64,000 bases of DNA from Climacium dendroides (Eukaryota > Streptophyta > Bryopsida > Hypnales > Climaciaceae). Below the pieces are notes generated by a model. That model did no database searches. It was not told the origin of the DNA and was given only the letters and a program-made list of their open reading frames with translations. The translations under genes and the position numbers were made by a program. Of this stretch, positions 36,501 to 46,143 are shown piece after piece. Position 1 is the first letter of the stretch. Every line of letters starts with the position of its first letter. The DNA is taken from contig OX467086.1 in the NCBI GenBank assembly GCA_950106755.1, positions 25,128,001 to 25,192,000 of the forward strand, written 5' to 3'.

Positions 36501-37650
36501 CAATGCAAGGATATTGTCTTTGTACCAATAGCTAATAAGGTTTCAAGCTCATACACCAAGAGAACATAATAAAAAAAGATAGTGCTAAAAATAGATAAAA
36601 AAGACAATTATGACATTCTCATGCTTTTGTTGCAATATGGTTAACAACTAGAGTACTATTGTAGACACCTTGCACACAATCGAAAACTGACTTTGTGTTT
36701 ATTTTGTGGACATGGGTGCAAGTGAGGCAACTCCCTCAACATTGGCTATGGAATGCTAAGACAATTTTTTCCACCCTTGGCTTTTACGAATTATGTAACT
36801 AGTCTTGCTTATCATTCTTTCATATATAGTAGCACATTTTATTTACTTTTTGAAGATAGTTTTAAGTTTAATGGCTTGGCTCCAAATTTGAGTCAATGGA
36901 TTGAGAGTTTCCCAAGTATAACACTTAATGTATGCCATGACTTTGAAGTATGGTCACTGGATTGAGCAACATGCATAATGTAGCCTTTGACCTTTCTTGT
37001 CACTATAGCCCCCTAAGGTGTTTTGGTCTTTTGATTAAGTAGATTGATCAATTTTGAATTACATTAATAGTTGCATGATTATTCAAATGATTGAGTTGAT
37101 CTTGGAGCATATTTTATTTATACACATTCTTGATCAAATTGATGTTTTTTTTATACCCACCTTCCTGTTCAATATGTTTTGAGTTGTTAAAACTCAACAA
37201 TTGTCAATTGTGCAAAAATACTGATAATGTTATATAAAGATCATATACAGTTAGAAAATGTCCAATCATGGGATGTACAAATTTACTCTATCTCCCTCTA
37301 TTTGTACCCTTCAAAAGATGAATGTAATTTTTTTATTTCATTATCTTTCAAAAAACTTCCTAAATGGTTTGTTTGAACTCCATACTGAACGACGACGTAA
37401 TTCATGTCTTAAGATAGGGACACCCAAAAGTGTCAAGGTGTATAAAATTATCATTTAATTAGAGGTCTCACTTTGTACATCTCTAAAATCAATATTTACC
37501 ATTGTTGAAGAAGAAATCTTAGAAAATCTATCCAAAAACTTTTATCCTAAAACTTTTATCCTTCTTAACTTTAATATGTGGTATAAATAATGCATACTTT
37601 GGTGCATGGAAATCTCCTTTCGTTTGCCAAACATAAAGCATAAAATTTTT
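33530..37650. other. AT-rich intergenic DNA
   Basis: No gene is supported. Only short open frames occur, as expected by chance. A segment at about 36240-36960 is slightly GC-richer but has no frame or domain I recognise. At 37391-37450 a short frame contains KIGTPKSVKVYKI, weakly similar to the orphan exon at 30051-30191. Confidence 0.4.
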
Positions 37651-38135
37651 ACATGTGGCGGTTTTAGGTGTCCTTAGACTCCTTACCGCAAGGACCTCGA
37701 GGGGAGAAGAGAATGAAGTTCAAATTTCTGTCCTTGAAGAGGACTGACGCCCCAGCCAATTCTCATTCTCATTCTGGAAGCATGATTCCACACATCCCTT
37801 GCATGGAGAACGATTTCTAGGTTGTAGCCTTGAGATCATCAAGGCGATGTAGAAATATTTTTTCTTATCGTAAAGGATATTGATCGTCGAAGGAGAAGCT
37901 ACCGCCATAGCTGGGATGAACATTTCGAATTTAGTTTTTTTGAGTATGAAATTAGGTCTTGAATTGGAAGCTTGAAATTAGGTCTTCGTCTTCTCGTTGT
38001 TGTAGCTGCAGTTGGAGAATCACGATGAGGAAAGTTCTGAGATGGCAACTTCTGTGATGGAATAGAGCACAAGATTCTCCCTCAGTCGAACACAGTCTTC
38101 GTTAGGAATTCGAATTCGATCTTATTTTTAAGGAA
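37651..38135. other. Upstream region of the phosphatase gene, with an exon-fragment match
   Basis: The start of a GC-richer island. On the - strand, 37656-37700 reads AVRSLRTPKTATCK, close to VRTPKIATFYK of the orphan exon at 30051-30191 (about 17 of 20 bases match over the core). A - strand frame at 37720-37923 starts MFIPAMAVASPSTI, but no domain is recognised. The remaining bases should carry the 5' UTR and promoter of the gene at 38136. Confidence 0.4.
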
Positions 38136-40346
38136 ATGGCAACGCGGGCATTGAATGGAGCCCACGTTTTGGTATTGGAGGGAGTGACAATTGCCCCGAG
38201 TATCGTCAGTACGACCACAGCTTGGAGAAGGCGAGGTTCGAGAGAGATTGATTGGAAAAGGAAATTAGGGTTGCAGTCACAGTTGATGCAGTTTTTGGGA
38301 AGGCAGGGAAGGATGGAGCCCGCAGCATTTGACGAAGGTCATGTTCAAGGTATGAGCACCAATCCTTGCCTTCAGCTCCGGAACGCGTACACCACTACTG
38401 AGAAATTCGTCGGGAGCCGGCAGCCAAATGAATCAAACAAACGACGCTTGATCTTGCTCCGCCATGCCAAGAGCTCATGGGCTGACCGCTCATTGAAAGG
38501 TGAAATTTGTAACACTTAAGTCATTCAATATTCTCCTTATTGATTTCCTCCTGAAGCTGACAGAAACTTGGATTTAGGTTAAGTGGATACTATAGTGCGA
38601 ATGTATGATTAGAGTAATGAGATTTTGTAGATAATTTGATAGCCCGGCAACACTCCTACCAATATGGTCCACTGTTTAGGTTTGGGCTAGCTTTTGAATC
38701 CTAGTTTAGTTGCCTCTTGAATTCCTTCCCTTTACATGTGAGCTTTGTATGCTTTCATTGCGTGCAGCATTTAAGAGTGTAAAGATTGTGAGAGTCACTT
38801 CAATGACTAACAGTATCCATTATAGAGCATGTACTAGCTTAATTATGGGTTACCCACCCCTCGTGGTGTCCTGGAAACCAGGTCTTGTTAAAATGCTCAA
38901 ATTGGCCCAAAGTGGCCACTTCTATACCTACAGGAGTTGAAATAAATCATATAGGAGGCTTCAAGGAAGTTAAGCGAACATTTGAATAGAAAGAAGAAAT
39001 CCATCATTTTTTGACCATAGAAGTATGGTTTGGAAGTAACCATAATCGACTGTTAGCTTCCTAAGTGGACTTAGTTTGGGGACGTAGGGGTTAGCACTGC
39101 TATGTTTCCTAGAATATCGCTGGGGGTTTAATAATTCTATGTTCTTATCTCTACGAATTGCAGATCATAACAGGCCGCTGAGCAAGAAGGGCCGTTTAGC
39201 AGCGGCCAATATTGCAAGCAAATTGGAAAAGCATAGCTGGATGCCTGAACTCATCCTGTGCAGGTTTGTTTTTGTTACGATTTGTTTTCCTAGTAGAATT
39301 TTTGTTAAATTGTCTCTTGAATTTTGGAGTCTGGTTTCACAATTTGAGCAGGATGGGACTGTGGAGGTTTACTGCGTTTTATCAAGGATGATAACAAGTG
39401 GTTTGGATGCAGTGATTCGCAGAGGACACGGGAGACATTAGAAATTATGCAAGCACATTACGGTGATTTGACAGATGCAGAGGTCCGGTTCCTTGGCAGC
39501 TTCTACTCTGTGGCGGCTATGGATGGACAAACGGCACAGCATATTCAGGAGAATGTACTGAAATTTACTCGAGATGATGTTACTACAATCATGTAGGTGT
39601 TACTCTGAATATGTCTTTTGGAACGTACCAATGACTGAGTGTGGTTATGATGACCCTAGTTAGCTTCCTTCATTCATGCTCTTGCTTTGGTGTATAAATT
39701 TGATGTATGTTTCTTACTAAAGGTGCGCATCGTCGGTTGCACAGGTGTATGGGCCATAATAGAGGATGGGAAGAGGCTGCCAGTCAGCTTTGTGGCGTTG
39801 CTGTAGAGCTGAAGACTGCTAATGCAGCTCTTCTGGAAGCTCCCGGTGGTTCATGGAAAGAAGTGAGCAATTTTTGTGCTGATCTACTAACATGAGGCAA
39901 TGGCTATGTTTAAGAAATTTAGGATGTTGATAATGAAACTCTAAATCAACAAATGTTGATGCATTTGTTGATTTCGTTCTCAGGATTCGTTGTTGGAATC
40001 TTATTCTCAGTTCCTGGAGTTCAGGGATGGTCTCCAGAGTGGCACAGTTCAGTGTTGCTATTCAGTATTTGATGAACTTCATTTTGCACGCATTAGAATA
40101 TGGCGATGACATTCAACTATGCATTTCAATTGGAAGCTTATTATTTTACCTGTTGATATAGCTCTATATTGAATTGCACAAGGTTTTGGAAGTCTATTCA
40201 TGATAGTTTGTACCCGCTTCTGCTCATGCTTACGTATTTATGCTCTTGATCATCAGGCATTTGAGAAAGCTGGAATGGGAGGCTGGAGACTAGTAGGTAT
40301 TATGAAGCCAGATTCAACGTCTGATGTTGAATACGAGGTAGCGTAG
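38136..40346 (+). CDS. SixA-like histidine phosphatase, five exons
   Basis: A histidine-phosphatase superfamily protein of the SixA branch, which removes phosphate through a catalytic phospho-histidine. The substrate in plants is not established. Exons: 38136-38499, 39164-39263, 39413-39592, 39745-39862, 40257-40346. All phases join, giving 283 residues. Motifs: the catalytic RHAKSSW at R109-H110, the conserved NRPLSKKGR in exon 2, SQRTRET (R159 region) in exon 3, and the second catalytic histidine in MGHNRGWEE (H219). It ends with GGWRLVGIMKP-type residues. The first 100 residues precede the domain and are rich in Arg, Ser and Thr with few acidic residues, which would suit a chloroplast or mitochondrial transit peptide (inference). 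Bacterial SixA starts directly at the RHG motif. The ATG at 38136 is the first in frame. Confidence 0.85.
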
Positions 40347-40879
40347 TTAGCACTTTCACATCCTTTTATCCTCGGTTAGCATGGCAGTCGGATCACTGGC
40401 GAGTTTTGTTGTAGAAGGATAAGTCTGTTGCCAACCGAAACACGAGGGCTAAATTTAGCTGAGCTCATACTCACGACTTGTTCAATATTGGGCAGCATGG
40501 TGGTGGGAGACAATTCTTCTCCCTCGTTGTCAACTCGTTGAACTCCATGTTTTGACAGTATCAACCTATGTGTACACTTTTTCAGAGTCAGTCCCTTGAA
40601 ACAGAAGATTTTGTCAATGTTCATTAGTACCCGGTTTTCTTTTCTTTCTCTTAAACAAGTTTTTATTTCAGAGTATGAGATGTGATAAACAGAATATCAA
40701 GCGACCGTCACAGTCTGCTTTGTTGCACAGGATCATGACATACAGTGAGCTTATTTGAATTCCTCACCTTGACCCTGCTGCATCTAGACTAAGGTTGTAT
40801 CTGCAGGATCACGCTCTGTTTTGAACATTATGCCTTTTGAGGCTCGTCATTAGTGAATCCGGAATTGGCTAATTACTGG
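40347..40879. other. Short interval between convergent genes
   Basis: This interval holds the 3' UTRs of the phosphatase (+) and the TPD1-like ORF (-). The - strand frame at 40376-40624 shows no recognised domain and is left out. Confidence 0.4.
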
Positions 40880-41281
40880 CTACAGATCGGTTCGGCCGAC
40901 GGGCTCCATGAACTCGGTGTCGTAGCGGAAAGTGAGGCTTTGGCTGGAGCTCATGGGCAAAAGATTATTGACAACGCAGGTGGGTCCATTGTTCACTCGT
41001 CTGAACACATTTGGGTTGATGGGGTAAGCAAAACTGATCTGCCCACAGAAGGCCATGATTTTTTGAATGGAGCATTTGTGGTGCATGCACGTGTTGGTGA
41101 TGGCCACCTGGAAACGAGGAGTTCCTGTTCCAGGCATTTGGCGCTGCATAATGGAAATATCCTGAGGTCGGCATCCCGTAGGCGGTGGCCGACTTTTCAT
41201 CACTGGTCCAGTTGGCTGAGCCCCGCTGCTGGTGATGGTGTATGATCCGACGTGACTGTTGGGTTTCTTGAGATTGTCCAT
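40880..41281 (-). CDS. TPD1-like: TPD1-like cysteine-rich protein (no signal peptide seen)
   Basis: This ORF of 133 codons carries a TPD1 (TAPETUM DETERMINANT 1) type domain. TPD1 is a small secreted ligand for a leucine-rich-repeat receptor kinase in anther development; the role of bryophyte relatives is less clear. Visible family features, from residue 43 on: GCRPQDISIMQRQ, then AITNTCMHHKCSI, then the 'CG-x-F/I-x-x-A..INP..FRR' core (FCGQISFAYPINPNVFRR), then TCVVNNLLPM and a SFxY-like LTFRYDTEF. The cysteine order fits the family. Family members normally begin with a signal peptide, but this frame has a stop just upstream of the ATG at 41281 and no hydrophobic start, so either a 5' exon is missing or the copy is truncated. 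A second open frame on the same strand (40965-41474) overlaps it and looks like a shadow. Confidence 0.65.
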   Translation of the reverse strand: MDNLKKPNSHVGSYTITSSGAQPTGPVMKSRPPPTGCRPQDISIMQRQMPGTGTPRFQVAITNTCMHHKCSIQKIMAFCGQISFAYPINPNVFRRVNNGPTCVVNNLLPMSSSQSLTFRYDTEFMEPVGRTDL

Positions 41282-41720
41282 AAGCCATGCGCATCATGGG
41301 AATGTAGAAGGAAGCAATACTGTTTGGAGCGAAAATGTGATGAAGGAAACCGCCGTCGTTGAGAGTAGCTGTGACATTGTTTGCTTGAAGCTCCTCCTGT
41401 GCCTCGGCTAATTGAGTCAGGTAACCCAAAACTTTGATAAATGTAGTTGTAGTGAGTACTTTTAGTTCACACAAGCAATTCTATGTTTTAGTATGAATCT
41501 AAGTACTACCCAAATCAAAGGAGTGACTGTCACATTGTTGCTTGAAACTCTTGTGCAATGGCTAATTAAGTCATGTAACCCAATCATTACTTCTGAATTT
41601 ATTAAGTAGTGATTGCTTTAGTTCTATGCTTGAGTATTAATGATACTGTATTTCTATCCTAATTCAAAGACTGATAATATGTATCCAAACCAGCGGAATG
41701 AAGTTCTGCACTTGTGGAAA

Positions 41721-41813
41721 TCGTGTCCTGTTCCAGCCAAGAAGTTCACCCAAAATGGTTGGAATCGGTCACTGATGACCAATTCCAGTCAATTTGGGTG
41801 GAACAGGACACAA
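41721..41813. repeat. Self-complementary hairpin
   Basis: The outer arms 'gtgtcctgttcca' (from 41723) and 'tggaacaggacac' (to about 41811) are complements. An inner palindrome, 'ggaatcggtca..tgaccaattcc', lies at about 41761-41786. The whole folds as one imperfect hairpin of about 90 bases. It could be a small MITE or a fold-back RNA source. No flanking duplication was identified. Confidence 0.55.
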
Positions 41814-43195
41814 TCCCTACTAGAGCTGAAACATCATGGAAGCATAAGCAATATGCACAATGTGCAAGCAATGAAATTTCCACAGGTCTAGAGGAAATCA
41901 ATTATAACTCCACTGGACGTACTGGCACACCCCTCAAGTGCTTTGAGACTAGACATGTGTGCATATTACTGTCTGATGTCTGTGCTTTGAGAACTAAGGT
42001 TGAATGATCCGGATGCTGACTTCTACAAAGGTGCACTGAGTATATGTTGTTTGGCAGTGTCTTAACTAACCATCAGTTCTTACTCTCATTGCATGCACTG
42101 GATCTGTGAAGGATCTGAATCCCGGTGGAGGGTCGCTTTCGGACTACTGAAATCCAACGTAGAAGTAACATCTGGACAGCAATATTTATGAAGAGTGGGG
42201 ATCCATTTAGATTTATGTCTTGCGTCAGAATCTACCTCCGAAGGTGGTTAGCTCTTGCTATCTTTGCTCATGTCCCAGTGCACTCTTCATTCTTGTTGAT
42301 TATGGAACCAAAGCTTTTCATCCTCTGGGTATCCATTGAACACCAAATTTTGCTTCACTATGATGGCAACTTGCACATGCTCTAGTGTCCTCAAGCATGT
42401 CGAGAGTGAAGCATTATATCAATTATGCCTATGCTACAAAATTGTTGCTTCTTGATGGAATGACGAGGGATATTTTAGAAGAGAAGTTGTATTGGAGATA
42501 TCCTTAGTTATGATGTATACATAAATGAGGTAATGCCATATGGAAGTATCCAAGCCAAAATTTGTTTCAAATCTCCAGATGAAATTTGAGAAATGGAATG
42601 CATTGGATAAGAACTAGCGGGTTTTTTCAATCTTGACCTACATCCAAACCAGTGCATGTACCAGTTGATGTAACTGAAGGGGCTTCGTGAAATGATCGAA
42701 GCACTGGTGATGACTTCTGCTCCTGTCAGACTATTGCACATACAGCTCTCTAAAGGGATCCCATGGTGTGCAGAAGCTGTCCTTACTCTATAAGTTTTCC
42801 TCAGGCAAATCTTCTACATGGGGAGGTATTGGATTTGGCGATGTACTGACGTTGAATATTTTAAGGTGTGGATGATTTTAGAGCAGTCCTGTGGATCCAA
42901 ATTTTCAGCTACAAAACTTCATAATTAATTTCATAGTCTCCAATTTATAAAGGATTAGATTCAACTCCAAATTAAAATGGATTAGATTTACTGGAAATTT
43001 ATTTCAGGAGGCCTAGCCGAGTCCTGCTCTTTCATTTCTTAAGCTTTGGGGCCTTTTCTCAAAAGATCAGTCTCGTTCTTATCCAATCCATTCCATTTCT
43101 CTTCCCTCAGGCCTCAAATCCACATTAAAAAGCTCTGCAAGCAGATACCTTCCAACCACCAGTGCAAAACGATGTTGAAGCATGATGGAAAATAT

Positions 43196-43760
43196 GTTGA
43201 CCCCTAAATGTTCAAGGCACCACATTTGAGTGTCAACAATACTTTGAGGTCAAATAAAATCTTATCAAATTATTTTTTTAGTATTTTCTATTTCAAGGAA
43301 TTTTCTTTAAATTCTATTCTTAGCACTATAATTCTGATTTTGAAAAATTAAATTAAATGTGGAATATGAAGGGAAAGAAAATTTAATACTATGAAAATCC
43401 AAAATATTTTATTATATCTTATCTATTAATTAAATATTCTTTATATCTATCTATTATATTAAGAAATTCTCACGTTTTCATCCAATAAATGGTTCAATGT
43501 CATCTTTATAAATTTTTATCCAAAATTTGGAAGTACTATTACGTTTTGAGTTTTAAATTCAATTCTAACAAACTAAAGAAAATACGGAATTCTACTTAAC
43601 CTCTAAAGCTCGAGGCACCAAATTTGGGTGTCAAGAGTACTTTGAAGTTAAATAAACCTAACCAACTTATTATTTTTATTAGTTTATATTTTTGAAAAAT
43701 TCTCTTTGAAGTCTAGTTTCTACATCAAAAATCCAATTTTGAAAATGACTGATTATGATT
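43196..43760 (+). repeat. Two-copy tandem repeat, period about 400 bases
   Basis: The block at about 43201-43275 ('acccctaaatgttcaaggcaccacatttgagtgtcaa...') recurs at about 43598-43672 ('acctctaaagctcgaggcaccaaatttgggtgtcaag...'), each followed by similar AT-rich sequence. Each copy begins with the TTAACCCCTAAA-like edge motif found in other repeats of the window. Confidence 0.55.
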
Positions 43761-44245
43761 TTTCTATTCAAGATTTTGTGCAAGGGTGTTCATTGCAATT
43801 TTGACTTTCTATGGTGTTGAGGGCTCTTGGAAATGAGTCTCAAATACACTAGATCTTGGAGAAAAAATCACATTAGAAATTCATTTAAAAAATTGTAGAG
43901 TAGATTTTGAGAAGTTGTAAATTGATTAGGGTTATGCAATTTAGGACCTTTATCCTCATATTTTTTTGGCAACCAAATTTTTTAGATTTGACATGTGAAA
44001 AAATAAAAGACTTCAAATCACTTTTGCAATTTTGACACCCTCATGATCAAACATCATAATCTTTCAATCCATATGAGAAATTATTGTATTTTCTTTTCCT
44101 ATGTGGCACAATTACAATAAAAAAATTTGATACAACTTGCCAAAATGTTGACTTTTTGTTCAAATTCCTAGAAACTCAAAAAAGGCCTTGGGCATCTAGG
44201 GGTTAAGAAAAGTTCAAAAGAATCAAGCAGTTGGATAGTCTTGTA

Positions 44246-44467
44246 CTACACAATGCCGAGAGTCACCAGCTCCTGTATAGAAGTAAGGCACTCTCGAGTT
44301 ACAGCAGAACACAAATTTGATTGCCAAGGATTTTGTTGCTTAGAGGTGATCTTACATGAGACTTGCGCTTCACTTATGCTTTGAATTTGAGGATCTGTGA
44401 AGCCATATTGAACTTCAGGAACTTTCTTATTTTCCTTTCGGAGGCAGAGACCATGCAAGGGATTCAT
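44246..44467 (-). CDS. Exon-like ORF downstream of the TMEM97-like gene, unidentified
   Basis: An open frame of 73 codons in GC-richer DNA, 167 bases beyond the stop of the TMEM97-like gene and on the same strand. It contains VPEVQYGFTDPQIQSISEAQ, then SCKITSKQQNP and SNLCSAVTRECLTSIQELV, with four cysteines. The start may be internal to a longer spliced gene. I do not recognise the family. It could also be an unusual 3' UTR or an alternative last exon. Confidence 0.28.
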   Translation of the reverse strand: MNPLHGLCLRKENKKVPEVQYGFTDPQIQSISEAQVSCKITSKQQNPWQSNLCSAVTRECLTSIQELVTLGIV

Positions 44468-44633
44468 GAAGATATGTTAAAAGGACAAAGTGCTCAACAG
44501 GTTAAAGTGGAGTCGTAAAGACTCTGTGTCTGAACAGAAAGGCATTTTCATACACTAGTAGTACAACCTTGTAACATTTGCAACAACACCCTGTTGCATA
44601 ACTGTTATAAACAGCAAACAGCAACTGTGCTTG

Positions 44634-46143
44634 TCAATCTCCTTTCTTAGCCTTCTTAAAGGAAACTGCCTCCGTGAATGGATGCGGTGTTGTTACCAGG
44701 CGTGCAAGAATGATGAGAGGGACAATGAGATATGGAATATATATCCCAATCAGCAAATTCTGAGTTGGAACTTTCTTCGCCAGAATGTCTCCGAAGAGGG
44801 GAAACTGCATAGACAACAAAGTGGTGAGAAAACGTCTTCAGAGTAATGCGATGCACATCAAATTGTCCACGAATCAAGTCATAAGTTAAATCGTCCCCTA
44901 ACTACCAACCTGCTGGGAAAACCAAAATAGAAAAATGTAACGAAGTCCAAAACGAGCTAAACAGAGAAGTGAATTCACATTTCACAAGCTCTTGTCGATA
45001 GGGTGTATGTACCATAGTTGTTGCAACATGAGATGCGAAAATTATGCCGGTGATACGGCCCCAATCTTTACCTGTGACCATCACACATGCTCTCTTAGTG
45101 AACTAATCAGGACAGGAGTAGTGCAGAGAACCCCAGACGTTCTATACAATATTGCAGGCAACAAAATCCTATCCAGGGTATAGTATATTTATAAAAAACA
45201 AAAATCAATGAGATAGCACTGGGAACAACTTTTTTCATACTTTTTATTAGACCCCAAATGGGACAGCCTGCACACCCATTCCAACCTTACCCACTTCACT
45301 CTGCATGGTACGTGATTTATGATGGTCTGGGATAGAGTCTTCATCAGCAGGGAGTCTTTCAAAGCATCAGGCATAGAGGAGGAAACCACAGTAGGCTGGG
45401 TTTCCCGGGTCCTCTATAGTACAAACTAGCTAGCTAATTTAGAAAATACTCATAACAAAGAGTACAACAGAGAGAATGTTCTAAACCTCTAAAGCTCTCA
45501 TGGCTATGGCCATTCCGCTTAGGGTTGAAAAAAAAGTTTACGAAAAACGCTTCCCTACTGGAGTGGATCACATTGACCTTTGATTTTATAATTACCCTAA
45601 GGTTTGCCAATCTACTAGTCTCCCTACTAACTTTACTGTCCACTTGGCAGAAATCTAAATGAAGATTCGCTCTTAACGTCAGAGACTTCAACATTCTCAA
45701 AGCACAAAATGGCGCACGACATTATAGCTGCAGAAATGCATTTCTCTCTGTCTCTCTCTCTCCTGATTATTCACATTGAATCCGCCATTTCCTCTAAACC
45801 CTAAATCTCCCCCAAAGTCAAATGCAACACCCGAACAATGCAAGAAGAAATCCTTACCGGCAATAAAAGCGTAGGAATTAAGAATGAGCAGCGGCAACTG
45901 AAACAGAACCTCCGCGAACACCAGACCCTTCAAGAAGGGCGGCTGGTTGCCCACCAAGTAATCCCCGGAATACTCCACATACAAGCGCGTCAAGTCGCGC
46001 AGTGGCTTTGGGACGAATTTGGCGGGCACAAGCACTTGGGACTCGAACAACAACACCACGGGAATGTTCATCAACAGAAACGACACGAGGAACAGGTCCA
46101 CCGGTCTCCTGCTCAAAGGCACAGATCGCCTCTCCTCACCCAT
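44634..46143 (-). CDS. TMEM97: TMEM97 / sigma-2 receptor-like membrane protein, three exons
   Basis: A four-helix EXPERA-domain membrane protein of the ER and endosomes. In animals it is the sigma-2 receptor and binds sterols; the plant role is not established. Exons on the - strand: 46143-45858, 45071-44986, 44804-44634, with phases joining to 180 residues (animal TMEM97 is about 176). Order: helix 1 in PVDLFLVSFLLMNIPVVLLF, the motif SGDYLVGNQPPFLKGLVFAE, helix 2 in VLFQLPLLILNSYAFIAG, helix 3 in GRITGIIFASHVATTMVH, and helix 4 in LLIGIYIPYLIVPLIILARL. It ends in a lysine-rich cytosolic tail, FKKAKKGD, as in the animal protein. The start is the first ATG that leads into helix 1. Intron 1 (about 790 bases) has a GA-rich simple run near 45743-45765. 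Confidence 0.85.

Larger units (their letters stand above)
41282..44245. other. Intergenic DNA with repeats, no gene called
   Basis: The moderate-GC part (to about 42.9 kb) has short open frames, such as 41714-42007 (+), 42125-42385 (+) and 42508-42741 (-), with no recognised domain or splice chain. From about 43 kb it is AT-rich. Two repeat features inside it are listed separately. Confidence 0.35.

Noticed and set aside
40965..41474. 169-codon frame overlapping the TPD1-like ORF
   Set aside because: The other frame carries the full cysteine pattern of the TPD1 family. This one has no recognised domain, although its upstream part might still include a 5' exon.
45062..45185. Stretch in TMEM97 intron 1 that reads LPAILYRTSGVLCTT on the - strand
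   Set aside because: It resembled a TMEM97 helix at first, but the three chosen exons already give a full protein in phase, and this stretch would add a duplicate helix and a stop.
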